A DNA stretch of 64,000 nucleotides, taken from contig NZ_NIJK01000027.1 in NCBI RefSeq assembly GCF_002836975.1, forward strand, positions 234,935 through 298,934, in the 5' to 3' direction. The DNA is from Shewanella indica. GTDB taxonomy: Bacteria; Pseudomonadota; Gammaproteobacteria; Enterobacterales; Shewanellaceae. Under the pieces are notes generated by a model. It saw only the letters and a program-made list of their open reading frames with translations, was not told where the DNA came from and ran no database searches. The position numbers and the translations under genes were made by a program. Of this stretch, positions 1 through 8,700 are shown piece by piece; within the stretch, counting starts at the first letter, position 1; each line of letters opens with the position of its first letter.

Positions 1-52
1 GCGAGCCAAGGAAGGCGAGCTGGCCCTTATGCATGGATGCATTTGGCGAGTC
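1..52. repeat. Partial copy of a ~125 bp intergenic repeat (copy A)
   Basis: The window opens inside a diverged copy of a sequence that recurs at 160-285 and 377-509. The shared core here is the run gagctggccctta followed by tgcat and a nearby gcattt. Only the core is recognisable, and the left part lies outside the window. Confidence 0.45.
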
Positions 53-120
53 CTGAGTGTAGCCAATTTGCTTCATAAGTCAGCGGGGATTTCGGCTACG
101 TCGGGGTGTCCTTGGGGATG

Positions 121-150
121 CAAGGGGCTTTGGACAAGCAAAGCCCCTTG
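121..150. other. Perfect 12 bp stem hairpin
   Basis: caaggggctttg at 121-132 is the exact reverse complement of caaagccccttg at 139-150, with the 6-base loop gacaag. No T-run follows on either strand, so it is not a standard intrinsic terminator. It lies between repeat copies A and B. The loop ggacaag can also pair with cttgtcc just downstream, giving an alternative fold. Confidence 0.5.
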
Positions 151-159
151 TCCAGTGTG

Positions 160-285
160 GTTTGGCGAGTGTCGCGCAGCGACTGGCTGCGAGCGAGAGC
201 CAGGAATGGCGAACTGGCCCTTGTGCATGGAGGCATTTACACCACGACTTTAGGCCGCTGGCACAGCGGCTATCATGGCTTCTAA
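160..285. repeat. Diverged ~125 bp intergenic repeat (copy B)
   Basis: This copy matches 377-509 along its length: a ggcgag-gt-gcgcagc segment, a gcgagagcc segment, the core tggcgaactggcccttgtg, then cacgactt and tggcac-cggctatcatggctt. The two copies are about 218 bp apart. Short open frames crossing it show no family features, and I read it as non-coding. Confidence 0.55.
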
Positions 286-376
286 CTAAAAGTTACTAAT
301 TAGTATTGGCAGGGCTTCCAGCGACGGACGGTCTCCCATTGCCTGCCGCAGGCTTATGCACAGGCGATCCTGTGAC

Positions 377-509
377 TCGGCGAGAGTTGCGCAGCAACAT
401 GCTTTCGAGCGCGAGCCTTGGATGGCGAACTGGCCCTTGTGCATCGACTCATTTGCCCCACGACTTCAGGTCGCTGGCACAACGGCTATCATGGCTTTGG
501 CTGAAAGCC
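377..509. repeat. Diverged ~125 bp intergenic repeat (copy C)
   Basis: Second full-length copy of the element at 160-285, with the same core tggcgaactggcccttgtg near 424-442 and the same tail ggctatcatggcttt near 485-500. The remaining gene-free sequence up to 650 shows only the terminator of the LuxR gene. Confidence 0.55.
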
Positions 510-603
510 ATTCCCGACGCGCAAAAAAACACAAAGCAGCGGCGATTGCCGCACTCTGACAGGAATTTTCCACTGACTTGGCTTACATAAAAGCCATCAA
601 AGC

Positions 604-628
604 ATAAACAAGCCCCATTCGGGGCCAA
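604..628 (-). terminator. Terminator of the LuxR-family gene
   Basis: On the minus strand, gccccgaatggggc forms a tight hairpin followed by ttgttta, about 30 bases past the stop codon of the gene at 653-1318. Confidence 0.55.
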
Positions 629-652
629 GTTCAGGCTGGATCTAGCGACAAA

Positions 653-1318
653 TCAACTGATGAGATCGAAGTGACTCTGATAGGTCTGGGCCCAACGCAA
701 CAATTCGACTCGATTACGAGATTGAGTCTTGCGGAAAATCGATGAAATATGCGCCTTGACCGTATGCTCACTGATACACAGACGTTGGGCTATCTCTTTA
801 TTCCTGGCACCACTGGAAACCAGCTGAATAATGGTACGTTCACGCCGGGTCAACATCTGCAGCATGGAAACCGTATCGGCCGACATCTCATTGCCAGTGT
901 CCAAGGTCTTGACCAGCTTACGGAACATCTTGCTGATAAGGGTTCTGTCGTACCAGAGCTCATCGGCCACCATCTTGCGCAGGCCAGTAAGCATAAGATC
1001 GATGCGCTGATCTGAATAAAGTACCCCGCGGATCCCCAGCAACATAGCCGACTCCTGATCCAGTGAACCTCTGGCAACTTGATAGAGGGCGACAGGAACA
1101 TGAGAGACCAGACGGCTGGCCAGCAGAGGAATGCCCTTATTGTCCAGCGCCGACCCCTTCTGAGAAATTAGATAGAAAGTACTATCGCTCTTCTGCGGAT
1201 CCAACTGTTCCGGGTGGCGTACTATACGGGTCTTAAGACCAATGGACTCGGCCAGTATGGCCAAATGACAAGGGGCGGCTATCTGGTTTATAAAAACCAA
1301 CTCATTGATACTACTCAT
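653..1318 (-). CDS. LuxR-family transcriptional regulator, CsgD/VpsT-like
   Basis: This 221-residue protein has a LuxR/FixJ-type helix-turn-helix at its C-terminus, about residues 155-215 (LTRRERTIIQLV, then NKEIAQRLCISEHTVKAHIS). The N-terminal half is receiver-like but has no clear acidic pocket. The middle segment (GIRGVLYSDQ, then GLRKMVADELWYDR) looks like the CsgD/VpsT group, which control biofilm matrix genes and in VpsT bind c-di-GMP. That subgroup assignment is my inference, and c-di-GMP binding cannot be read from the sequence. A GGAG-like ribosome site precedes the ATG. The gene stands alone, with a hairpin terminator and a 7-2-7 dyad about 30 bases upstream of the start that could be an autoregulatory site. 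Confidence 0.8.
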   Translation of the reverse strand: MSSINELVFINQIAAPCHLAILAESIGLKTRIVRHPEQLDPQKSDSTFYLISQKGSALDNKGIPLLASRLVSHVPVALYQVARGSLDQESAMLLGIRGVLYSDQRIDLMLTGLRKMVADELWYDRTLISKMFRKLVKTLDTGNEMSADTVSMLQMLTRRERTIIQLVSSGARNKEIAQRLCISEHTVKAHISSIFRKTQSRNRVELLRWAQTYQSHFDLIS

Positions 1319-1349
1319 ATTTACTCTTCTCCCTGAAAAGTTTCGCTCA

Positions 1350-1365
1350 TATCCCTAAAGGGATA
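1350..1365. promoter_or_regulatory. 7-2-7 dyad upstream of the LuxR gene
   Basis: TATCCCT-AA-AGGGATA is a perfect dyad with 7-base arms and a 2-base centre, the geometry used by NarL-type helix-turn-helix dimers. It sits 32-47 bases upstream of the start codon at 1318. Binding by the adjacent regulator is an inference. Confidence 0.4.
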
Positions 1366-1529
1366 GCTTCCTTAATCACTTTCCGTGAGCTTACACAAAA
1401 AGTATCAGATGATTCTGACCAGATAGTGTCCGGTTTTCATCACCATAAAGTATGATTCTAACAATCTTTAGTCGCATTGCCAGATGAAATATTGTAAAGA
1501 CTGTATATGGCTCTCTCTGTCCCGACCTG

Positions 1530-2135
1530 TCAATCGGCGCCAAGACGCTGCAACTGGCGGTCATGAAATGAGGATAAAACCAGCAGGGCGGCGATGGCAC
1601 CGATAAGAGCCATCAGCATATCCGACTGGGTATCCCAGACATAGCCCTGGGTGCCGAGAAAGGCCTCGGCACCTGTGCCTGTAGCCGCGGCAACCCACCA
1701 TTCAATCAGTTCATAGAAAGCCGACAAGGCCAAGGCAAAACAACTGACCAGAAAAGCACACCAGGCACCAGGTTTCACTGCTTGATTACGCAGCAGTATC
1801 TCCCTGGCAATCATTGCCGGGATAAATCCTTGGGCCAAATGACCCAGTTTATCGTAGTTGTTACGCTCAGAGCCCATCCACTGTGCTAAAGTATCGAACA
1901 GCGGCACCTCGGCATAGGTGTAGTGGGCGCCGACAAACAGTATCAGGCAATGCACCAAGATCAGGCCATAAAGCAGCGGAGTCAGCGGAAAACGTTTGCG
2001 GGTAAAAAACAGTATCGGCAGCGCCAGCATCCCAGGCAGCGCTTCCAGCCACCAAGTGAAATCATCTTTAGGCGCTATCGCCGACCAGATAAGTACCACA
2101 AAATAAATGACCAGCCAGATAATTGTGTTTTTCAA
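1530..2135 (-). CDS. YjdF/DUF2238-family membrane protein
   Basis: Integral membrane protein of about 201 residues with five or six hydrophobic segments. The family motifs are visible: YDKLGHLAQGF, YELIEWW and WDTQSDM, whose charged residues lie within or next to the membrane. I chose a TTG start at 2135 because AAGGAAA lies 5 bases ahead and the product length matches E. coli YjdF. A GTG at 2207 would add 24 residues but has no good ribosome site. Function is unknown in the family. It is divergent from serA and shares the upstream region. Confidence 0.75.
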   Translation of the reverse strand: MKNTIIWLVIYFVVLIWSAIAPKDDFTWWLEALPGMLALPILFFTRKRFPLTPLLYGLILVHCLILFVGAHYTYAEVPLFDTLAQWMGSERNNYDKLGHLAQGFIPAMIAREILLRNQAVKPGAWCAFLVSCFALALSAFYELIEWWVAAATGTGAEAFLGTQGYVWDTQSDMLMALIGAIAALLVLSSFHDRQLQRLGAD

Positions 2136-2293
2136 GCCACTTTCCTTATGCCAGTGATTGTTCTCAATTAGGAAAAAATACTTTAGCCATCTAGCCCTCC
2201 ACTTCACCTGAAAAAAGTGCTACTTTGATTGGGCATGGGCGAAAGCATCATAGCATACGTACATTAGTTAATAATCAAGAGGGTACCTATATC

Positions 2294-3523
2294 ATGGCGA
2301 AACACTCGCTGGACAAGGATAAAATTAAAATCCTGTTGTTGGAAGGCGTCCACCAATCAGCCGTCGATGTGCTGGAAAGGGCTGGCTATACCAATATCGA
2401 GTATCACAAGGCATCACTCTCCGGCTCAGAGCTTCAGCAGTCGATCAAAGATGCCCATTTCGTCGGAATCCGCTCCCGTACCCAACTGACCCAAGAAGTA
2501 TTACAACAGGCGGAAAAGCTGGTTGCCATAGGATGTTTCTGTATCGGCACCAACCAGGTCGACCTCAAGGCTGCCGAGCAACTGGGTATTCCTGTGTTCA
2601 ATGCGCCCTTCTCCAATACCCGCAGCGTGGCCGAACTGGTACTCGGTGAAATCATCATGCTGCTGCGCGGTATTCCGCAGCGCAACGCCCTGGCCCATCG
2701 TGGTGGCTGGCTCAAGAGCGCCAATGGCAGCTTCGAAGCCCGTGGCAAGACCCTGGGGGTCATAGGTTATGGCCATATCGGTACCCAGTTGGGGATCCTC
2801 GCCGAAACCTTGGGGATGAAAGTGATCTTCTTCGATATCGAAGATAAGCTGCCGCTGGGTAACGCCCAGCAGGTACATTCCATGGAGCAGTTACTGTCTC
2901 AAGCCGATGTGGTCAGCCTGCATGTGCCTGAAACCCCACAAACCAAAGAGATGATTGCCCAGGCCGAACTGGCGATGATGCGCAAAGGCAGCATACTGAT
3001 CAATGCTTCCCGCGGCACTGTGGTGGATATCGATGCCCTGGCCGTAGCCCTCAAGGAGCAACAATTGGCTGGTGCCGCCATCGACGTGTTCCCGGTTGAG
3101 CCCAAGTCCAATACTGACGAATTCCAAAGCCCGCTGCGCGGTCTGGGCAATGTGTTACTGACCCCACACATAGGCGGCAGCACAGAAGAAGCCCAGGAAA
3201 ACATAGGTATTGAGGTTGCCGGCAAGCTGGCCAAATACTCAGACAACGGCTCTACCCTGTCGGCAGTCAACTTCCCGGAAGTATCGCTACCGCAGCATAA
3301 AGATGCCTCCCGCCTGCTGCATATTCACCATAACCGCCCCGGTATTCTGATCAAGATTAACCAGGCGTTCTCGGAGAAAGGCATCAACATTTCAGCCCAG
3401 TATCTGCAAACCACGGCCACCATAGGTTATGTGGTGATGGAGGTAGATACCACCCAGGCTGAAGAAGCACTGACAGAACTCAAGTCTATCGAAGGTACTA
3501 TCCGTACCAGACTGCTGTTCTGA
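2294..3523 (+). CDS. serA: D-3-phosphoglycerate dehydrogenase
   Basis: SerA oxidises 3-phosphoglycerate to 3-phosphohydroxypyruvate with NAD+, the first committed step of serine synthesis. The 409-residue protein is close to E. coli SerA along its length: the N-terminus MAKHSLDKDKIKILLLEG, the nucleotide-binding GYGHIGTQLG, the SRGTVVD arginine region and the catalytic His292 in TPHIGGST. The last ~70 residues are an ACT domain with HIHHNRPGIL, the serine feedback site, so allosteric inhibition by serine is expected. An in-frame start at 2225 exists, but ATG 2294 matches the family N-terminus and has an AGAGGG site. The gene ends in a strong terminator and is monocistronic. Confidence 0.97.
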   Translation: MAKHSLDKDKIKILLLEGVHQSAVDVLERAGYTNIEYHKASLSGSELQQSIKDAHFVGIRSRTQLTQEVLQQAEKLVAIGCFCIGTNQVDLKAAEQLGIPVFNAPFSNTRSVAELVLGEIIMLLRGIPQRNALAHRGGWLKSANGSFEARGKTLGVIGYGHIGTQLGILAETLGMKVIFFDIEDKLPLGNAQQVHSMEQLLSQADVVSLHVPETPQTKEMIAQAELAMMRKGSILINASRGTVVDIDALAVALKEQQLAGAAIDVFPVEPKSNTDEFQSPLRGLGNVLLTPHIGGSTEEAQENIGIEVAGKLAKYSDNGSTLSAVNFPEVSLPQHKDASRLLHIHHNRPGILIKINQAFSEKGINISAQYLQTTATIGYVVMEVDTTQAEEALTELKSIEGTIRTRLLF

Positions 3524-3537
3524 TTTTTGAGGCTTTC

Positions 3538-3574
3538 ACAGGGCGCCATATTGCTATCGGCGCCCTGTTTATTT
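3538..3574 (+). terminator. serA terminator
   Basis: cagggcgcc and ggcgccctg form a 9 bp stem followed by tttattt, 15 bases past the serA stop. Confidence 0.85.
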
Positions 3575-3631
3575 CTGTCAAATCCGCTACAATCGCAGAT
3601 CTCTTAATGCCTTCAATCTCAGGATCTTGTT

Positions 3632-4594
3632 ATGAGCATTTGCGTTTCTCAGCCCGATTGGCCACTGGATGCCGGCATTCCGGATCTGCTTATTTCCCGC
3701 CTATCTCACTTGGGTCTGCTTGCCGTTACCGGCGAACAGGGCCGCAGCTTTATCCATGGTCAGGTCACCACGGATATCAGCTCTCTCACGGCCGAGCAGT
3801 GGCGTTGGGGCGCTCACTGCGATCCCAAAGGCAAAATGCTTTCAAGTTTCAGAACCTTTGCCCTGGGTGATGCCCTGATATTGATGATGCCAAGGGATAC
3901 CCTGGCTGCCGACTTGCCGCAACTGAAGAAGTACGCTGTGTTCAGTAAGGCCGAACTGGTTGATGTCAGCGACGATTACAGTCTCTTGGGTGTAGCCGGC
4001 GCCAAGGCTGCCACTTGGCTGGCAGAGCAGTTCCCGGGCTTCAGTCCAGAGCAGCAAGTAAGTGCTGTCGATGACGGCGTGGTACTGCAGGACGGCGAGC
4101 GCTTTATTCTGGTTCTGCCCAAGGCCCGGGCCGATGCCTTGTGCCAGCAGCCTCCTGTCGATGCCAGTGCCTGGCAAGAGCTGGAAATCCTTGCCGCCTA
4201 CCCTAACCTGCCGGCATCACACATGGGCCAATTTGTACCGCAAATGTGCAACCTGCAGGCCATCAACGGCATCAGCTTCACCAAAGGTTGCTATATGGGC
4301 CAGGAAACCGTGGCCAGAATGAAATATCGCGGCGGCAACAAGCGAGCCCTCTATATTCTCAAGGGTAAAGCCACTGTCGATGTCACCCCGGAAACCACAC
4401 TGGAGATGGCACTGGATGAAGGTTTTCGTAAGGGCGGCAGCATTATTGAAGCCGTACAACGAAATGGCGAGTTGCTGCTGACCGCAGTGCTGGCCAATGA
4501 CACAGAAGTCGGCGCCAAATTCCGCATCGCCGATGATGAAAACAGCGAACTGACGGTACTGCCTCTGCCCTACTCTCTGGAAGAGCAGGAGTAA
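3632..4594 (+). CDS. ygfZ: tRNA-modifying protein YgfZ (folate-binding)
   Basis: This 320-residue protein belongs to the YgfZ/GcvT-like folate-binding family, which supports iron-sulfur cluster enzymes such as the tRNA methylthiotransferase MiaB. The diagnostic motif KGCYMGQE is present with its conserved cysteine at about residue 220. The N-terminal tetrahydrofolate-binding fold starts with a GRSFIHGQVTTDI segment typical of the family. Length fits E. coli YgfZ (326). It begins about 110 bases after serA but is separated from it by a terminator, and it is followed by its own terminator. Confidence 0.92.
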   Translation: MSICVSQPDWPLDAGIPDLLISRLSHLGLLAVTGEQGRSFIHGQVTTDISSLTAEQWRWGAHCDPKGKMLSSFRTFALGDALILMMPRDTLAADLPQLKKYAVFSKAELVDVSDDYSLLGVAGAKAATWLAEQFPGFSPEQQVSAVDDGVVLQDGERFILVLPKARADALCQQPPVDASAWQELEILAAYPNLPASHMGQFVPQMCNLQAINGISFTKGCYMGQETVARMKYRGGNKRALYILKGKATVDVTPETTLEMALDEGFRKGGSIIEAVQRNGELLLTAVLANDTEVGAKFRIADDENSELTVLPLPYSLEEQE

Positions 4595-4608
4595 CAATGA
4601 ATGACCCA

Positions 4609-4636
4609 ATAAAGGCGCCGTCGGCGCCTTTATTTT
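4609..4636 (+). terminator. ygfZ terminator
   Basis: aaaggcgccg-tcggcgccttt forms a GC-rich stem with the tail tattttt. It lies between the convergent genes ygfZ and the HD-GYP regulator. Confidence 0.85.
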
Positions 4637-4652
4637 TATCCGCAGTTTGTCG

Positions 4653-5684
4653 CTATTCAGTGCCGGACTCAGTTTCCATATGAGTATCACGCACCTCTAT
4701 CACCTGGGGCAGTATCTGTTTGAACAGTTCCACCAGTTCAGGGTCAAAGTGTTTCCCCGCCTCAGACTCCAGTAACGCCATGGTATCTTCTATGCTCCAG
4801 GCCTTCTTGTAAGGTCGAATCGAGGTCAGGGCATCGAAGACATCGGCAATGGCGACGATTCGCCCCTCAATGGGAATATCATTGCCTTTGAAGCCATTGG
4901 GATAACCTGAGCCATCCCACTTCTCGTGGTGAGTCAGCGCAATGCCCCGGGACATCTGCAACAGAGGATCCGGGTGCTCACCGATAATCTCGGCACCGAT
5001 TTCGGCGTGTTGCTGCATGATTCGCCACTCTTCGGCGTCCAGTTTCCCCGGTTTTTTCAGCACAGCGTCCGGAGTACCTATCTTGCCGATATCATGCATG
5101 GGCGCCGCATTGTAAAGCAGCTCACAGAAGTTGTCCGGCAGCTTGGCCTGTTGTGCCAGGAGCCTGGCATAGTGGCTCATGCGAATAACGTGTAAGCCGG
5201 TCTCGTTATCCTTGTATTCAGCGGCACGGCCCAGGCGACGGATGATCTCGAAGCGGGTCTGTTCCAGCTCGCGGGTACGTTCGCGCACCTGTTGTTCCAG
5301 CAAACGCTTCTGATCATAGAGGGCCAAGTGGTTACGTACCCTGGCTCTGACTATCGGGGCACTGACAGGCTTGGTGATGTAGTCGACAGCCCCCAAATCA
5401 AAGCCCTGGGTCTCATCGGCCACCTCAGAGAGAGCGGTGACAAAGATCACCGGGATATGGCTGGTCATGGGTTCCTGCTTGAGACGCTTACAAACTTCAT
5501 AGCCATTCATGCCCGGCATCATCACATCCAGGAGGATCAGATCCGGAGGGCTCTTCTGCGCCAACGCCAGCGCTCTTGGGCCATCTATCGCCACCTTGAG
5601 CTTATAATCGTCGCCGAGGATCCCCACCAGAATATCTATGTTCTCCGGTGTATCGTCCACCACCAGTACAGTGGCTTTTTCCAT
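4653..5684 (-). CDS. Response regulator with HD-GYP c-di-GMP phosphodiesterase domain
   Basis: Residues 1-125 form a receiver domain with the acidic pair D10/D11, phosphoacceptor D53 (LILLDVMMPG) and the lysine in ITKPVS. A short coiled linker (about 125-150) leads to an HD-GYP domain. The metal-binding MHDIGKIG is near residue 197 and HHEKWDGSGYPNG near residue 260, both intact, followed by AIADVFDALTS. Such proteins hydrolyse c-di-GMP under control of a kinase. The likely partner is the giant hybrid kinase immediately upstream (88 bases away, same strand), so a phosphorelay from kinase to phosphodiesterase is inferred. Most of the expected active-site residues are visible, so it is probably catalytically competent. 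Confidence 0.93.
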   Translation of the reverse strand: MEKATVLVVDDTPENIDILVGILGDDYKLKVAIDGPRALALAQKSPPDLILLDVMMPGMNGYEVCKRLKQEPMTSHIPVIFVTALSEVADETQGFDLGAVDYITKPVSAPIVRARVRNHLALYDQKRLLEQQVRERTRELEQTRFEIIRRLGRAAEYKDNETGLHVIRMSHYARLLAQQAKLPDNFCELLYNAAPMHDIGKIGTPDAVLKKPGKLDAEEWRIMQQHAEIGAEIIGEHPDPLLQMSRGIALTHHEKWDGSGYPNGFKGNDIPIEGRIVAIADVFDALTSIRPYKKAWSIEDTMALLESEAGKHFDPELVELFKQILPQVIEVRDTHMETESGTE

Positions 5685-5772
5685 CTCAATCTCCCTCTTG
5701 TTACGGGCTCCACATCCTATTTCAGCGCCACAGTGCTTTACCGGCGGCGCGAATATCCCCTAATGAGTATAG

Positions 5773-8700
5773 TCAGGCCTGCTCGGTCTCGTTCAGCTCC
5801 TGCTGCAGCTCGCGGATAAGATCGGCGGCATCGTCAAACTGATAGCTGCCGACCATGCTGCTGACAGGTTTCAGGCGCTGCCACAGAGGCTTGCTCACCC
5901 TGCGGCTCAATGCTTCCAGTTGAACAACGGCTTCGGCATCGGCGTCTTCCAGACTCTGCAGCAGTTGCTCCAGGGCGGTTTTAAGCGCCTCGGGATCAAT
6001 CTCCTCGGCGGTATCACCTTCCGCCAGAGGATCGCTTTGTGGCTTATCACCCATCCAGTCCGCAATGGCTTCAACAATGGCTGCAACCCGGGTTTCCACC
6101 GCCAGCAACTCTTGCTCACATTCTTCACCGGCCGCCAACTTGGCTTCCAATTGCCTGGCCTCTTCCACCAAAGGCTCGGAGCAGAGGTTACCTGCCCGCC
6201 CCTTAAGGGTATGCGCCGCCCTGACCGCTTCTTCCTGCTGTTGTTCCTTGAGCGCCTTGCGAATCCGTTTGCCGACATTGCCCTGACTACCGAGGAAACG
6301 CTCGAAGATGCGCCGATAGAGGCGCTCTGAATGCTGTACCAGCTGCAGTCCGCGATCGATATCCAGGCTCTCGTGTTCCGGCCAGCTCACCAGATTCTCA
6401 GGAGCATCGCCATCGGCCATACCAGCATCATTATTCCCTGCAGCGGCCGGGACGTGTCCACCTCCCAGATACTGCAACAACACCTGATACAAGAGGCTGA
6501 CTTCTATCGGCTTGGCGATGTGGTCATTCATGCCCGCTCGCAGACACATCTCCTTGTCACCGGCCATGGCGTTGGCCGTCATGGCAACCACAGGTAACTG
6601 CTCAAGCCCTGGTATCTTGCGCAGTGCCTCTGTGGCCTGATATCCATCCATCACAGGCATCTGGCAGTCCATCAGCACAAGATCAAACTGCTGCTGCGCC
6701 AACTTCTCCAGCGCTATCTGGCCATTCTCGGCAATGGACAAGTCTATGCCCACCTGTTCGAGAAACTCGGTCGCCACCTCCTGATTCATCTCGTTGTCTT
6801 CCACCAGCAACACACGTTTGCCGGCAAGAGCTGCCAGTTGCAGGGATTCGAGATCCAACGCCTTGCGCCTGACCGGAATATGGCCCTGACGCCCAAGAGC
6901 CAGCATAATGCCATCGAGCAGCCTGGAGGCACTGACCGGCTTGGTGATATAGCCGTTGATCCCGAGTTGCTCCAACTGTTCGATAAAGTCACTGTTGGCG
7001 TGGGCCGACACCATGAGGATCAGCGGCGGCTCTTTTACCTGTAGTATCTGCCGCGCGGTTTCCATGCCGTCCATCTCAGGCATCTTCCAGTCGATCAAGG
7101 CCATCTTGTAGGACTTGCGCTTCACCTTATCCAGTGCCTCCATGCCGCTGCGGGCACAGTCAACGGTAAAGCCCATGCTCTCCAGCGTGGTGCGCAATAT
7201 ATCTCTGGCGGTACCGTTATCATCGACCACCAGAATGGGCATGCCTTCCAGTTCCTGCTCTACATTCAGCTTGTCGTTTTCCGCAACCTTGAGCCGCACA
7301 GTAAAGAAGAAACAACTGCCGTTGCCAAACTGGCTCTCGACGCCGATTTCGCCGCCCATCAGTTCTACCAGTTGTTTGGAAATCGCCAGCCCAAGCCCGG
7401 TACCGCCGTATTTACGCGTGGTCGAGGTATCTGCCTGGCTGAAAGACTTGAATAATCTGGCTTGCTGCTCGGCCGTCAGACCTATGCCACTGTCGCGCAC
7501 AGCGAATCTTAGGATCACTTCATCCTGCTCGCGGCTGAGCTCACTTATCGACAGCATCACTTCACCCCGTTCGGTGAATTTGATGGCGTTGTTCATCAGG
7601 TTAATAAGCACCTGACCGAGACGCAGTGGGTCCCCTTCCAGGTGGCTGGGTACACTGGGGGCCACGGCAAACAGCAGCTCCAATTGTTTGTCGGCGGCGC
7701 GCTCAGAGAACATATCCCCGAGATCTTCCAAAATACTGTCGAGCTGGAACGGCACCACTTCGATATCCAGTTTGCCGGCCTCAATCTTGGAGAAGTCGAG
7801 AATGTCATTGATGATCCCCAGCAAGGATTGCGAAGCCCGTTCAATTTTTTCCACATAGTTACGCTGTTTACGATCCAACTGTGTCTGCAGGCACAGCTGA
7901 GACATGCCGATAATGGCGTTCATCGGGGTGCGGATCTCATGGGACATATTGGCAAGGAAGTCACTCTTGGCCTTGTTGGCGGCATCGGCATCTTCCTTGG
8001 CAGCCATCAGTTCGTTGGACAATAGCTTGAGGCGGGTAATGTTGGCGATACTCATAACCACAGAACGCTCCCGTCCCTCTTCCTCTTCAAGCTCGGAGGC
8101 GTTGATTGCCATCCACATGGGCTCGCCGGAGGCACTGAGCAGGCGCCACTCGCCGCTGACACTGTGATCGTCACTTCGCTTCAGGCGCTCGTACAGCTCG
8201 CTGGCATTGCTTCTGTCTTCCGGCGCCATCAAGTCGGCAAACGAGCGACGTTTGAGCTGCTCGGCACTCATGCCCATGTCACTGCAGAACTGGCCATTGC
8301 AATCCATTATGGTGCCGCGATCGTCCAGGTTGACTATGCCTATACCTGCGTTATCAAACAGGGCCCGGAAGTGGGCCTCGCTCTGGGCCAGCTCGGTTTC
8401 CATCTCCTTACGGCCGCTGATATCGGTAAGATAACCGTTCCAGAGCATGCCATCCTGCTGTTTACTGCCCTTGGCACCGGCCTCTAGCCAACGCACCTCA
8501 CCGGAAGGATGCCGGTAGCGGAACTCTTTGATCCATTGCAGTCCACTCTCACCGGAAAGCAGACGAATAATGCTGCCTCTGTCTTCGGCAACAATCCGCT
8601 CGGCCACCAGATCAAAATCGGCCATCACCTCATTCTTGTGGTGGCCAAGAGTGGCGATGGCTGCACTGGAAAGAAAGGTGAATCTGCGTTGCTGCGGGCT

